From Cellulomonas sp. NS3 (lineage in GTDB: Bacteria; Actinomycetota; Actinomycetes; Actinomycetales; Cellulomonadaceae): a DNA stretch of 64,000 nucleotides. Positions within the stretch are counted from its first letter, which is position 1, and each line of letters starts with the position of its first letter. The notes under the pieces are model-generated. The model was given only the letters and a program-made list of their open reading frames with translations. It ran no database searches and was not told where the DNA came from. Positions 17,263 through 26,267 of the stretch are shown piece after piece. The stretch lies in contig NZ_CP103289.1 in assembly GCF_024757985.1 (NCBI RefSeq), positions 4,030,001 to 4,094,000 of the forward strand. Reading direction: 5' to 3'. The position numbers and the translations under genes were made by a program.

Positions 17263-18780
17263 ATGGCTGACTACGTCCTCGCGATCGACCAGGGCACCAC
17301 GAGCACGCGCGCGATCCTGTTCGACCACTCCGGCCAGATCGTCGCCACCGGTCAGAAGGAGCACGCGCAGATCTTCCCGAGGGCCGGCTGGGTCGAGCAC
17401 GACGCCACCGAGATCTGGGCCAACACCCGCGAGGTCGTCGGCCTCGCGCTCACCCGTGCGAACAAGACGCACAGCGACGTCGCCGCGGTCGGCATCACGA
17501 ACCAGCGCGAGACGGCACTCGTCTGGGACCGCACGACCGGCGAGCCCGTGTACAACGCGATCGTCTGGCAGGACACCCGCACGCAGAAGATCGCCGACGA
17601 GCTGGGGGCGCTCGGCGGCGGCGCGGACCGCTACAAGGACAGGGTGGGCCTGCCGCTCGCGACGTACTTCTCCGGCCCGAAGATCCGCTGGATCCTCGAC
17701 AACGTCGAGGGCGCCCGCGAGCGCGCCGAGCGCGGCGACCTGCTGTTCGGCAACACCGACTCGTGGGTGCTGTGGAACATGACCGGCGGCGTCGACGGCG
17801 GCGTGCACGTCACCGACGTCACGAACGCGTCGCGCACGATGCTCATGAACCTCGACACGCTCACGTGGAACGAGGAGATCGCCGCCGAGATGGGCATCCC
17901 CATGTCGATGCTCCCCGAGATCCGCTCGTCGTCCGAAGTGTACGGGCAGGGGCGCCAGGGCGGCATGGTCCCGGGCGTGCCGATCGCCGGGATCCTCGGC
18001 GACCAGCAGGCCGCGACGTTCGGCCAGGCGTGCTTCGAGGTCGGCAACGCGAAGAACACGTACGGCACGGGCAACTTCATGCTGCTCAACACCGGCACCG
18101 AGCCGATCCTGTCGAAGAACGGGCTGCTCACCACGGTCGCCTACAAGATCGGCTCCGCGGACCCGATCTACGCGCTCGAGGGCTCGATCGCGGTGACCGG
18201 CTCGCTCGTGCAGTGGCTGCGCGACAACCTGGGCCTGTTCGCCGACTCCCCCGACATCGAGTACCTGGCCGGCAAGGTCGAGGACAACGGCGGCGCGTAC
18301 TTCGTGCCGGCGTTCTCGGGGCTGTTCGCGCCGTACTGGCGCTCGGACGCGCGCGGCGCGCTCGTCGGGCTCACGCGGTTCGTCAACCGCAACCACGTCG
18401 CGCGCGCCGCCCTGGAGGCCACGGCCTTCCAGACGCGCGAGGTGCTCGACGCGATGAACGCCGACTCGGGCGTCGCGCTGACCGAGCTCAAGGTCGACGG
18501 CGGCATGACCGGCAACGAGCTGCTCATGCAGTTCCAGGCCGACGTCCTCGGCGTCCCCGTCATCCGCCCGAAGGTCGCCGAGACGACTGCGCTGGGTGCC
18601 GCGTACGCCGCGGGCATCGCCGTGGGGTTCTGGTCCGGCGAGCAGGACGTGATCGACAACTGGGCCGAGGACAAGCGCTGGGAGCCGTCGCTCGAGTCGG
18701 GCGAGCGCGACCGGCAGTACCGCCTCTGGAAGAAGGCCGTGACGCGCACGTTCGACTGGGTGGACGACGACGTGCGCTGA
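17263..18780 (+). CDS. glpK: Glycerol kinase
   Basis: GlpK phosphorylates glycerol with ATP, the committed step of glycerol use. The 505-residue FGGY-family product opens with [21 protein letters not shown] (phosphate-1 loop; only the core is quoted). It also contains [15 protein letters not shown], the mid-protein signature [13 protein letters not shown], and [20 protein letters not shown] near the C-terminus. AGAGAGG lies upstream of the ATG. The gap to glpF is 176 bases, larger than the glpD-glpF gap, and a strong hairpin follows the gene, marking the operon end. Confidence 0.97.
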   Translation: MADYVLAIDQGTTSTRAILFDHSGQIVATGQKEHAQIFPRAGWVEHDATEIWANTREVVGLALTRANKTHSDVAAVGITNQRETALVWDRTTGEPVYNAIVWQDTRTQKIADELGALGGGADRYKDRVGLPLATYFSGPKIRWILDNVEGARERAERGDLLFGNTDSWVLWNMTGGVDGGVHVTDVTNASRTMLMNLDTLTWNEEIAAEMGIPMSMLPEIRSSSEVYGQGRQGGMVPGVPIAGILGDQQAATFGQACFEVGNAKNTYGTGNFMLLNTGTEPILSKNGLLTTVAYKIGSADPIYALEGSIAVTGSLVQWLRDNLGLFADSPDIEYLAGKVEDNGGAYFVPAFSGLFAPYWRSDARGALVGLTRFVNRNHVARAALEATAFQTREVLDAMNADSGVALTELKVDGGMTGNELLMQFQADVLGVPVIRPKVAETTALGAAYAAGIAVGFWSGEQDVIDNWAEDKRWEPSLESGERDRQYRLWKKAVTRTFDWVDDDVR

Positions 18781-18842
18781 TCCGCGCCGACCGCCGACCC
18801 GATCCGACCCGCAGGGGCACCCCGACGAGGGGGCCGTACGCG

Positions 18843-18882
18843 CCGGGCAGGCCGCTCCCCACGCGGGGGCGCGCCTGCCCGG
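18843..18882 (+). terminator. Terminator of the glp operon
   Basis: CCGGGCAGGC (18843-18852) pairs perfectly with GCCTGCCCGG (18873-18882). The loop contains a smaller CCCC/GGGG hairpin. It lies 62 bases after glpK and before the next promoter. Confidence 0.7.
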
Positions 18883-18930
18883 TGCGCACAGTTCATCCGC
18901 TCAGGCCCGGCGCGCGCCGCCGCCCGATGA

Positions 18931-18936
18931 CAGGAT
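18931..18936 (+). promoter_or_regulatory. Putative -10 (CAGGAT) upstream of the epimerase gene
   Basis: CAGGAT ends seven bases before the ATG at 18944, the spacing seen at several other genes here, and is consistent with a leaderless transcript. Confidence 0.4.
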
Positions 18937-18943
18937 CACGCTC

Positions 18944-19894
18944 ATGACCACCGTTGCTGTCACCGGAGCGTGCGGCAAGGCGGGCCGTGCCGTCGTCGCG
19001 GACCTCCTCGCCCACGGGTACACCGTCCTGGCCACCGACGTCGTCGGCGTCCCCGGGGACGAGGGCGACCTCGGCACCCCGCTGGTGCACGCCGACCTCA
19101 CCGACTACGGGCAGGCCATCGAGGCGCTCGCGGGCGCCCAGATGGTCGTGCACCTGGCGAACATCCCCGCACCCGGCCGCTCGACCCCGCCCGAGACGAT
19201 CAACCGCAACACGACGATGAACACCAACGTGTTCCTCGCCGCCGCGCGGCTCGGCGTCCGCAAGGTCGTGTGGGCGTCGAGCGAGACGACCCTCGGGCTG
19301 CCGTTCGCGAACGGTCCGCAGTACGTCCCCGTCGACGAGGCGCACTTCCCGCACCCTACGACGACGTACGCGCTGTCGAAGGTGCTCGGCGAGGAGACCG
19401 CGAAGCACATCTCCACGCTCACCGGCATCCCGTTCGTGGGCCTCCGGATCTCGAACATCTTCCGGCCCGAGGACTACGCGCGCGTGCCCGGTTTCCAGGA
19501 CGACGCGCAGGCGCGCCGGTGGAACCTCTGGGGCTACGTCGACGCGCGCGACGTCGCGCAGGCCGTGCGCCGCGCGCTCGAGACCACGACGACCGGCTCG
19601 CACAACGTCATCGTCGCCGCGGCGGACACGATCATGGACCGGCCCTCGGCCGAGCTGCTCGACGAGGTGTTCCCCGACGTCGAGCGCCGCCGCGACGTCA
19701 GCGGCAACGAGACGCTGCTGTCGATCGACGCCGCACGCGAGCTGCTCGGGTACGTCCCGGAGCACTCGTGGCGCGACCAGCCGGGCGCCTCCGGCGGGGC
19801 GCGCGAGGACGCGCGGGACGACGACGCACGCCACGAGCGGGCGGACGACGAGGCCCGCCGCCGGGACGACGAGGCGATCGACCCGCAGATCTGA
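18944..19894 (+). CDS. NAD-dependent epimerase/dehydratase-type (extended SDR) oxidoreductase
   Basis: This 316-residue protein has a Rossmann nucleotide motif TGACGKAG (about 7-14), an acidic residue after beta-2 (ATDVVG) favouring NAD over NADP, and an active-site YALSK pair (about 142-146). Residues 1 to about 285 match extended SDRs of the epimerase/uronate dehydrogenase type. The last 30 or so residues are a low-complexity Asp/Arg/Glu tail (GGAREDARDDDARHERADD) that looks disordered. Neighbouring uronate genes make a sugar-acid or sugar-lactone role plausible, but the substrate is unknown. The gene stands alone after the glp terminator and is followed by a repeat array. Confidence 0.85.
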   Translation: MTTVAVTGACGKAGRAVVADLLAHGYTVLATDVVGVPGDEGDLGTPLVHADLTDYGQAIEALAGAQMVVHLANIPAPGRSTPPETINRNTTMNTNVFLAAARLGVRKVVWASSETTLGLPFANGPQYVPVDEAHFPHPTTTYALSKVLGEETAKHISTLTGIPFVGLRISNIFRPEDYARVPGFQDDAQARRWNLWGYVDARDVAQAVRRALETTTTGSHNVIVAAADTIMDRPSAELLDEVFPDVERRRDVSGNETLLSIDAARELLGYVPEHSWRDQPGASGGAREDARDDDARHERADDEARRRDDEAIDPQI

Positions 19895-19918
19895 CGGACG
19901 CTCCTGCGCCCCGCCGCC

Positions 19919-20053
19919 CGCACCGGGCCGCGGGGCGCAGCCGTCCGCACCGGGCCGCGGGGCGCAGCCGTCCGCACCGGGCCGCGGGGCGCAGCCGTCC
20001 GCACCGGGCCGCGGGGCGCAGCCGTCCGCACCGGGCCGCGGGGCGCAGCCGTC
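19919..20053. repeat. Five perfect tandem copies of a 27-bp unit
   Basis: The unit begins CGCACCGGGCCGCGGGGCGC and ends AGCCGTC. Five identical copies run head to tail (19919, 19946, 19973, 20000, 20027) in the gap between the epimerase and the convergent ThuA-like gene. There are no spacers. Perfect identity implies recent expansion. Confidence 0.95.
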
Positions 20054-20074
20054 CCCGCCGGGGCGGCGGTGCGG

Positions 20075-20764
20075 TCAGCCGCGGCGCAGCAGCCAGCGGA
20101 GCTCGCGCGCGAGCAGCCCCCGCCGCCCGTGCGACTCGTAGGACTCGACGCCGTGCCCGAGCGCGTCGTAGACGACCCGCCCGCGCCCCACCTCCGGCAC
20201 GCCCTCACGCGCCCACGCGACCGGCTGGCGCAGCCCGTCGGCGGCGAACCAGACGAGCGGCTGCACGCCGTCGGCGACCTCGAGGTCGGTGTACCGCTCG
20301 TCGTGCAGCTCGAACGGCTTGAGCCCGGCCGTCACGGGGTGCGTCTCGTCGGGCTCGACGGTCCAGCGCTCGATCGGCGGGTGCCACGAGCGGCCCTCGA
20401 CCCAGCGGCCGCCGAGCAGGTGGTCCCACGCGGGGCTGTCGCGGAACGTCATCGCCGCGGCGTGCAGCCCGAGGAGCGACCCGCCCGTGCGCACGTGCTC
20501 GGCGAGCGCGCGGTGCCCGGGCGCCCAGTCGGCGTCGGTCCCGTCGAACTCGGGGTCCGTGCGCCCCACGGAGGCCATCACGACGACGAGGTCGGGCCCG
20601 TCGGTGGCCAGCGCCTCGAGCGACCCGGGGCGGACGCCGCGCACGTCGACGTCGACGTCGAGCGCCGTGAGCTCGCGCGCGACCCGGTAGGCCGTCGCCG
20701 GCAGGTCGTGCCAGGCGTCCTCGTACCGACCCGTGCCGACCAGGACCCACGCACGCTGCCGCAT
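20075..20764 (-). CDS. ThuA-like domain protein
   Basis: This 229-residue protein matches the ThuA family (glutamine-amidotransferase-like fold). Visible elements are an N-terminal strand AWVLVGTGRYEDAWHD, the block LVVVMASVGRTDPEF, GGSLLGLHAAAMTFRD (nucleophile-elbow region), and HPVTAGLKPFELHDERYTD, which is typical of ThuA. ThuA of Rhizobium/Agrobacterium acts in trehalose use through 3-keto sugars, with a Gfo/Idh partner. Two Gfo/Idh enzymes occur in this window, so a keto-sugar route is possible here but unproven. It is divergent from a LacI regulator 122 bases away; a TAGCCT box six bases before its ATG suggests a leaderless message. Confidence 0.85.
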   Translation of the reverse strand: MRQRAWVLVGTGRYEDAWHDLPATAYRVARELTALDVDVDVRGVRPGSLEALATDGPDLVVVMASVGRTDPEFDGTDADWAPGHRALAEHVRTGGSLLGLHAAAMTFRDSPAWDHLLGGRWVEGRSWHPPIERWTVEPDETHPVTAGLKPFELHDERYTDLEVADGVQPLVWFAADGLRQPVAWAREGVPEVGRGRVVYDALGHGVESYESHGRRGLLARELRWLLRRG

Positions 20765-20770
20765 CCGGCC

Positions 20771-20776
20771 AGGCTA
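20771..20776 (-). promoter_or_regulatory. Putative -10 (TAGCCT) for the ThuA-like gene
   Basis: On the minus strand TAGCCT precedes the ATG at 20764 by six bases, with no ribosome binding site. Confidence 0.45.
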
Positions 20777-20873
20777 CGGGCGCGGACGCGGCGGCGCGGT
20801 GGTTCGCGGGCCCGTCCTGGCCCGTCGGGCCGGCAACGGCGGGCGCATCCCGCTCGGCGGCGCGGATTGCCCC

Positions 20874-20879
20874 TACCCT
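20874..20879 (+). promoter_or_regulatory. Putative -10 (TACCCT) for the LacI gene at 20887
   Basis: TACCCT ends seven bases before the ATG at 20887. No palindrome of the LacI type is visible in the 122-base divergent gap. Confidence 0.4.
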
Positions 20880-20886
20880 GACCTCC

Positions 20887-21921
20887 ATGGCCGGACCCGT
20901 GACCCTGAGCGACGTCGCCCGCGAGGCAGGCGTCTCCCTCGCGACGGCGTCCCGCGCCATCAACGGCAGCGCGAACCGGACCGTGCGCGAGGACCTGCGC
21001 GAGCGCGTGCTCGCCGCGGCGTCGCGGCTCCGGTACTCCCCCGACGCGAACGCCCAGGCGATGGCCCGCGGGCGGACCACGTCGCTCGGCCTCGTCGTGC
21101 ACGACATCGCCGACCCGTACTTCTCGTCGATCGCGGCGGGCGTGACGACCGCCGCCGACACCGCCGGGCTCGCCGTGACGCTCGCGAGCACGCAGCACGA
21201 CGCCTCGCGCGAGACCGAGCTCGTGCAGCTCATGCACCGCCAGCGCGCCCGGGCGATCATCATCGCGGGCGGCCGGCTCGACGACGAGGACGCGAACCAG
21301 CGCCTGCGCCGTGCGCTCGCCGACTACCGGCGCGGCGGCGGCTCGGTCGCGCTCGTCGGGCAGCCGATCCTCGAGGTCGACACCGTCGTGGTCGGCAACG
21401 CCGACGGCGCGGCGGCGCTCGCGCGGGCCCTGCACGGGCTCGGCTACCGGCGCTTCGCGGTCCTCGCCGGACCGGAGGGGCACCTCACGGCGCGCGACCG
21501 GCTCGCGGGGTTCTCGGACGCCCTCACGGACCTGGGGCTCGTGCTCGAGCCGAGCTCCGTGGTGCGCAGCGCGTTCACGCGCGACGGCGGCTACGAGGGC
21601 ATGCGCACGCTGCTGGGCTCGGGCGCCCAGGTCGACGTGGTGTTCGCCGTCAACGACGTCATGGCCGTCGGGGCGATGGCCGCCGCGCGCGACGCCGGGC
21701 TCGAGGTGCCGCGCGACGTCGCGGTCGCCGGGTTCGACGACATCGTGACGCTGCGCGACGTGACTCCCCCGCTCACCACCGTCCGCGTCCCGCTCGTCGA
21801 CATCGGGATCGCCGCGACCCAGCTCGCGCTCGCCGCGCCCGCCGACGAGCCGCGCCTCGTGCACGTCGAGGGCACCGTGGTGCTGCGGGCGTCGACGCCG
21901 GAGCGCACGCCCGCGGGCTGA
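20887..21921 (+). CDS. LacI-family transcriptional regulator
   Basis: This 344-residue protein has a canonical LacI head: TLSDVAREAGVSLATASRAI (about 6-25), then the hinge helix region ANAQAMARGRT (about 56-66). A type I periplasmic-binding-like sensor domain follows (LGLVVHDIADPYFSSIAAGV; VFAVNDVMAVGAMAAARDAG; DVAVAGFDDI), which binds a sugar. It lies between the ThuA-like gene and the ABC importer locus. It is one of two LacI proteins in the window and a candidate for the GGAAAGCGCTTTCC-like sites at 26.1, 40.6 and 50.4 kb. Confidence 0.93.
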   Translation: MAGPVTLSDVAREAGVSLATASRAINGSANRTVREDLRERVLAAASRLRYSPDANAQAMARGRTTSLGLVVHDIADPYFSSIAAGVTTAADTAGLAVTLASTQHDASRETELVQLMHRQRARAIIIAGGRLDDEDANQRLRRALADYRRGGGSVALVGQPILEVDTVVVGNADGAAALARALHGLGYRRFAVLAGPEGHLTARDRLAGFSDALTDLGLVLEPSSVVRSAFTRDGGYEGMRTLLGSGAQVDVVFAVNDVMAVGAMAAARDAGLEVPRDVAVAGFDDIVTLRDVTPPLTTVRVPLVDIGIAATQLALAAPADEPRLVHVEGTVVLRASTPERTPAG

Positions 21922-22110
21922 CGGGCCGAGCAGCTCGGTGCCGGGGAGGCGGCCCGGTCCCGGGCTCGCCCGTCGCGACGGCCCCGGCCGGCGCTCGCCC
22001 GTCACGGCGCGCGGCTCAGGCTCGCCCGTCGGGGCGTTCCGGGCCCGGAAGACCGGTCAGCCCTGTCCGTGCGGCCACCGACGCGTCAGGATGGGCCCAG
22101 GAGGTGCGCC

Positions 22111-22608
22111 GTGCGCAATCACGCGTTCGTGCTCGTCGTCGCCGTGCTGACGCTCGTCGGGTGCGCCGCCCCGCGCGAGGACGAGCCGGGCGACGCACCG
22201 TCGCCGTCCGCGACGCCCGGGCGGGAGACGACCGCCCCCACCCCGAGCGCGACGACCGAGGCGCCGACGGCCGCAGCCGCCCCGGTCGGCGCCTCGCTCA
22301 CGATCGTGCTCGACGAGACCGGCTCGGGGGACGTCCGGACCATGACGCTGACGTGCGACCCCGTGGGCGGCGACCACCCGGACCCGGCGGCTGCCTGCGC
22401 GGCCCTCGCCGCCGCCGGCCCCGGCGCCTTCGACCCGCCGCCGGGCGACGCCCTGTGCACCCAGCTGTTCGGCGGGCCGCAGGTGGCGGTCGTCGAGGGC
22501 ACGGTCGCCGGCACAGCGGTGAACGCACGGTTCTCGCGCACCGACGGCTGCGAGATCGGCCGCTGGGACGCGCTGGCTCCCCTCCTCGGCAGCACCGGGG
22601 GCGTCTGA
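22111..22608 (+). CDS. SSI-type (subtilisin inhibitor-like) protease inhibitor, lipoprotein
   Basis: The 165-residue product starts at GTG 22111, with a strong AGGAGGTG six bases before. A lipoprotein signal (VVAVLTLVGC, Cys at about 18) is followed by a Pro/Ser/Thr linker (about 25-65) and an SSI-like domain (about 65-155). The domain keeps the Streptomyces subtilisin inhibitor pattern: LTCDPVGGDHPDP with AAC nearby (first disulfide), then DALCTQLFGGPQ and a late GCEIG cysteine (second disulfide). SSI proteins block secreted serine proteases. Most are freely secreted, whereas this one appears tethered to the outer membrane face. It converges on the sugar-binding protein gene. Confidence 0.85.
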   Translation: MRNHAFVLVVAVLTLVGCAAPREDEPGDAPSPSATPGRETTAPTPSATTEAPTAAAAPVGASLTIVLDETGSGDVRTMTLTCDPVGGDHPDPAAACAALAAAGPGAFDPPPGDALCTQLFGGPQVAVVEGTVAGTAVNARFSRTDGCEIGRWDALAPLLGSTGGV

Positions 22609-22670
22609 CCCGGCGTCCGGACGCCGCGCCGGACCGCACCGCCCGCCGCCGCGCCGCACCGCACGCACGG

Positions 22671-22705
22671 CGACGGCCGGGGTGCACCGTCCACCCCGGC
22701 CGTCG
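22671..22705. terminator. Bidirectional hairpin terminator
   Basis: CGACGGCCGGGGTG pairs perfectly with CACCCCGGCCGTCG around a 7-base loop. It lies between the convergent SSI gene and the ABC transporter operon, 18 bases past the latter's stop. Confidence 0.8.
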
Positions 22706-22723
22706 TCATCCCCTGCTCAGGGC

Positions 22724-24067
22724 TCAGCTCGTCGCGTTCTTGACCTCGGCGGTGAACTGCTCGGCGGCCTGCTCGGGCGTGAGCCGGTCGAAGAGCACTT
22801 CCTGGTTGATGCGACGGATGATGGTGGCGACCTCGCCCGACCCGACGGGCGGGACCGGGACGCCGTCGACGATCTCGTCCTGCAGGTCCGACAGGAAGTC
22901 GGCGGCCTGCTGGTCGACGGGCGAGAACTTGGGCTTCACGGCCTCGCGGACCTCGAGGTTCGCCGGGAGCCCACGGTCGGACAGCAGGATCTCGCCGGCC
23001 TCCTCGCTGTTCACGAGGAAGTCGATGAACTGCGCCGCGGCCTGCGGGTGCTTCGAGCTCTTCGCGATCGAGTAGTACATCGCGGGCTTGAAGTACATGC
23101 CCGTGCGCTCGTGCTCCGACTCGCCCGGGAAGCGCAGCAGCTTGAGCTCACGTCCCGCGGCGGTCGAGATGGCGCCGAGCTGGTTCGTCCACCAGACGCC
23201 CATGGCTCCCGTCTGCGTGCCGAGCAGCGAGCCCTCGGGGCCGGCGGCGTCGACCTCGACCGACTTCGCGCCGTCGGGCTGGCCGCCCGCCTTGCGGAGG
23301 TCGACCGACAGCTGCCACCACTCGGCGAGCAGCTCGTCGTCGTAGCCGACCTCGCCGTTCTCGTCGTAGAGGTTCTGGCCCTGCTGACGCGCGTAGATCG
23401 AGAAGCCCGGCTCGTTGAACGCGTAGTCCTGCGTGCCGTAGATCGTCCCGCCGGTGCTCGCCGTGATCTTCGTGGCGATGTCGAGGTAGTCGTCCCACGT
23501 CCACGTCTTGTCGTCGGGCAGCTCGACGCCCGCCGCCTCGAACGCCGCCGGGTCGGCGAAGACGGCGTACGCGTTGACGCCGGTCGGGACGCCGAACGTG
23601 CCGTCGTCGAACGACGCCGACTCGACGACCGAGGGGTCGATGTTCGACAGGTCGAGCGTGTCCTCGACGGTCGACAGGTCGAGCAGCACGCCGCGCGTCG
23701 CGTAGTCGCGCAGGTACCGCTCCTCCTGCGTGATGACGTCCGGGGCGTCGTCCGCGGCGATCGACGTCGCGAGCTTGTCCCAGTAGCCGCCCCAGTCGGT
23801 GAAGTCGCCCTGGACCGTGATGTTCGGGTACTTCGCCTGGAACGCCTCGATGACCCGCTGCGTGAGCTGGTGGCGGGTGTCGGAGCCCCACCACGAGAAG
23901 CGGATGGTGACCGGCCCGGTCTCGGTGGGGGCCGAGGCGGGCTCGGAGGCTTCCGGCGTCGCCTCGCCCTGCCCGCACGCGGTGAGGGCGAGGGCCGCGA
24001 CACCGAGCGCCGCGGCGAGCCGCACGCTGCGCCGCAGGTGCGGGCGGCGGGTCGTGAGAAGAGACAT
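22724..24067 (-). CDS. Sugar ABC transporter substrate-binding lipoprotein
   Basis: This 447-residue extracytoplasmic solute-binding protein is of family 1 (MalE/UgpB type). A lipoprotein signal ends in LALTAC (Cys about 31) and is followed by a disordered Glu/Pro/Thr stretch. The mature part opens VTIRFSWWGSDTRH and has the aromatic-rich surfaces usual for sugar binding (EWWQLSVDLRKAGG, GVWWTNQLGAIS). It delivers a mono- or oligosaccharide to the two permeases encoded upstream in the same operon. AAGGAG lies five bases before the ATG. No ATPase gene is present; a shared MsiK-type ATPase elsewhere is usual in actinobacteria. Confidence 0.95.
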   Translation of the reverse strand: MSLLTTRRPHLRRSVRLAAALGVAALALTACGQGEATPEASEPASAPTETGPVTIRFSWWGSDTRHQLTQRVIEAFQAKYPNITVQGDFTDWGGYWDKLATSIAADDAPDVITQEERYLRDYATRGVLLDLSTVEDTLDLSNIDPSVVESASFDDGTFGVPTGVNAYAVFADPAAFEAAGVELPDDKTWTWDDYLDIATKITASTGGTIYGTQDYAFNEPGFSIYARQQGQNLYDENGEVGYDDELLAEWWQLSVDLRKAGGQPDGAKSVEVDAAGPEGSLLGTQTGAMGVWWTNQLGAISTAAGRELKLLRFPGESEHERTGMYFKPAMYYSIAKSSKHPQAAAQFIDFLVNSEEAGEILLSDRGLPANLEVREAVKPKFSPVDQQAADFLSDLQDEIVDGVPVPPVGSGEVATIIRRINQEVLFDRLTPEQAAEQFTAEVKNATS

Positions 24068-24141
24068 CGTGCTCCTTCAGTGGGGGTGAGGGCGGTACTC
24101 CGTGCGCACCGTCGCGCACGGTCGAGGGCCGAGCCGAGCGG

Positions 24142-25080
24142 TCACTTGATACCCGTCGTGGCGATTCCCTTGACGAGGTACTTCTGACCGAAGAGGAAGA
24201 CGAGGAACAGCGGGACGAGGGACACGATCGACATCGCGAACATCGGGCCCCACGAGCTCTCGCCCGTGGCGTCGATGAAGCTCCGCAGCGCGATCGGCAC
24301 CGTGTACATGTCCGGCTTGGTGAGGAAGATGAGCTGCCGGAAGAAGTCGTTCCACGTCCAGATGAACGAGAAGATCGCGGTCGTCGCGAGGGCCGGCGTG
24401 GACAGCGGCAGCATGATCTGGAAATAGATCCGGGCGTGCCCCGCGCCGTCGATCCGCGCGGCCTCGTCGAGCTCGCGGGGAAGGCCCCGGAAGAACTGGA
24501 CCATGAGGAAGATGAAGAACGCGTCGGTCGCGAGCAGGTGCGGCACGATGATCGGCAGGAACGTGTTGATCCAGCCGAGCTCGGAGAACAGCACGTACTG
24601 CGGCACGATCACGACGTGGATCGGCAGCATGATCGACATGAGCATGATCGCGAACCAGAACTTGCGGCCCTTGAAGTTGAGCCGCGCGAACGCGTACGCC
24701 GCGGCGGAGCACGAGAGCAGGTTCCCGAGCAGGACGCCGAGCACGAGGATCGCCGAGTTCAGCAGGTAGTGGCTGAACGGGTGCGTGAGCGCGTTCCAGC
24801 CGACCGAGTAGTTGCTGAGGTCGATCGCCGACGGGATGAGACCCGGCTCGCGGAAGATCAGCGCGCTCGGCTTGATCGAGCTCGCGATCATCCACAGCAG
24901 CGGGTACAGCATCACGAAGCCGAAGGCGACGAGGGCCGTGTGCTTGAGGGCCGTCTTGATGTGACCGACCCACGGGGAGCGGCGCTTGCGGGTCGCGGTG
25001 GCAGCGGCGGAGGCGGCCTCGACCGCGGCCGTCCGGTGCTGGTCGTTGTGCACGACGGGGCGGTGCGCGGTGTCAGTCAT
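24142..25080 (-). CDS. Sugar ABC transporter permease (MalG type)
   Basis: This 312-residue inner-membrane protein has a charged cytoplasmic N-terminus (about 1-45), six membrane helices and the EAA loop ELDEAARIDGAGHARIYFQI (about 205-224) that contacts the ATPase. The C-terminal GQKYLVKGIATTGIK is typical of MalG-type permeases. Its start overlaps the stop of the upstream permease by 8 bases, implying translational coupling. It is the second of three genes, between the MalF-type permease and the binding protein. Confidence 0.95.
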   Translation of the reverse strand: MTDTAHRPVVHNDQHRTAAVEAASAAATATRKRRSPWVGHIKTALKHTALVAFGFVMLYPLLWMIASSIKPSALIFREPGLIPSAIDLSNYSVGWNALTHPFSHYLLNSAILVLGVLLGNLLSCSAAAYAFARLNFKGRKFWFAIMLMSIMLPIHVVIVPQYVLFSELGWINTFLPIIVPHLLATDAFFIFLMVQFFRGLPRELDEAARIDGAGHARIYFQIMLPLSTPALATTAIFSFIWTWNDFFRQLIFLTKPDMYTVPIALRSFIDATGESSWGPMFAMSIVSLVPLFLVFLFGQKYLVKGIATTGIK

Positions 25081-26020
25081 TGTAGAAGACCCAGTACTTG
25101 GAGGCGATGAAGTTCAGGGCGGTCATGCCGGCGATGATGGCCAGGAGGAGCCACGCCATCGCGGACGCGTACCCCATGTCGAGCGCACCGAAACCGCGCT
25201 GGTAGAGGTACAGCGTGTAGAACATCGTGGAGTCCACCGGGCCGCCGGTCCCGCCGCTGACGATGAACGCCTGCGTGAACGACTGGAACGCGTGGATGAC
25301 CTGCAGCACGAGGTTGAAGAACACGATCGGGCTGAGCAGCGGGACGGTGATCGCGACGAACTGGCGCACCTTTCCCGCGCCGTCGATCGACGCCGCCTCG
25401 TAGTACATCTCGGGGATCTGGCGCAGGCCGGCGAGGAAGATGACCATCGGGGCACCGAACGTCCACACGTTGAGGATGACGAGCGTCCCGAGCGCGTAGT
25501 CGGGGTGGGAGACCCAGCCCTGGCCCTGGATGCCGAAGTACCCCAGCACCTGGTTGATGAGGCCGTCGGAGCCGAAGACCTGGCGCCACAGCAGCGCGAT
25601 GGCGACGGAGCCACCGAGCAGCGAGGGCAGGTAGTAGACCGACCGGTACAGGGCGAGGCCGCGCAGGCCGCGGTCGAGCACGAGGGCGAGCCCGAGCGCG
25701 GCGGCGAGCTGCAGCGGGATCGACACGAACACGTAGGTGAACGTCACGCGCAGCGAGTTGTGCAGGCGGGTGTCCTCCAGCATGCGCTGGTAGTTCTCGA
25801 GGCCGATCCAGCTCGGGTCCTCGAGCAGGTTGTAGTCCGTGAAGGACAGGTACAGCGAGGCGAGGATCGGGCCCACGGTGATGACGGTGAGGCCGAGGAA
25901 CCAGGGCGCGAGGAAGACGAGCGCTGCCTTGTTGTCGCCGCGCTCCGCGGGGGCCACGGAGGCCGGTCCCGAGGTGCGGCGCAGGGCGCGGAGCTCGGTG
26001 ATGGTCGCCACCGTCACCAC
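25073..26020 (-). CDS. Sugar ABC transporter permease (MalF type)
   Basis: This 315-residue membrane protein has six helices (first: LVFLAPWFLGLTVITVGPI) and the EAA motif YYEAASIDGAGKVRQFVAIT (about 215-234). It is first in the importer operon. The start is ambiguous: two tandem GTG codons at 26020 and 26017, with weak ribosome binding. A -35/-10 promoter and a LacI-type operator lie 110-170 bases upstream. The divergent neighbour is a Gfo/Idh dehydrogenase operon. Confidence 0.93.
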   Translation of the reverse strand: MVTVATITELRALRRTSGPASVAPAERGDNKAALVFLAPWFLGLTVITVGPILASLYLSFTDYNLLEDPSWIGLENYQRMLEDTRLHNSLRVTFTYVFVSIPLQLAAALGLALVLDRGLRGLALYRSVYYLPSLLGGSVAIALLWRQVFGSDGLINQVLGYFGIQGQGWVSHPDYALGTLVILNVWTFGAPMVIFLAGLRQIPEMYYEAASIDGAGKVRQFVAITVPLLSPIVFFNLVLQVIHAFQSFTQAFIVSGGTGGPVDSTMFYTLYLYQRGFGALDMGYASAMAWLLLAIIAGMTALNFIASKYWVFYND

Positions 26021-26129
26021 CCCCCGCAGAGGCAGGTGCGGGTGGTGGACCCGTCCCTGCCTGTCGTGCCGTGCTGGACGTTCGTCATGCGCACTCCCGG
26101 TGGATCCTCATCGATGTCCCGAGCAGGGT

Positions 26130-26143
26130 GGAAAGCGCTCTCC
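26130..26143. promoter_or_regulatory. LacI-family operator (GGAAAGCGCTCTCC)
   Basis: This is a near-perfect palindrome centred on AGCGCT. It lies just downstream of the promoter reading leftward into the ABC importer operon, a classic repressor position. Closely related sites occur at 40642-40655 and 50359-50372. Confidence 0.75.
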
Positions 26144-26159
26144 GCTTCCTGGTAGTAGT

Positions 26160-26189
26160 TTGGTACCAGTCCGGAATGTGTGATGTCAA
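26160..26189 (-). promoter_or_regulatory. Promoter of the sugar ABC importer operon
   Basis: On the minus strand, a consensus -35 TTGACA (26189-26184) is followed after 17-18 bases by GTACCA/TACCAA as the -10 region. The operator at 26143-26130 lies immediately downstream. The -35 is clear; the -10 is weak. Confidence 0.55.
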
Positions 26190-26267
26190 CCACACAGCCG
26201 GGTGCCAGAGAGGTGCCGGAGCAGGGGGACAGCCTGCTGACCAGCGACGACGCGAGCGGAGCCGAGC

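Noticed and set aside
19919-20053. Possible CRISPR array
   Set aside because: Copies are directly adjacent with no spacers, and no cas gene is near.
22069-22110. Longer start for the SSI gene (ATG at 22069)
   Set aside because: It would put 14 polar residues before the lipoprotein signal and ignore the strong AGGAGGTG before GTG 22111.
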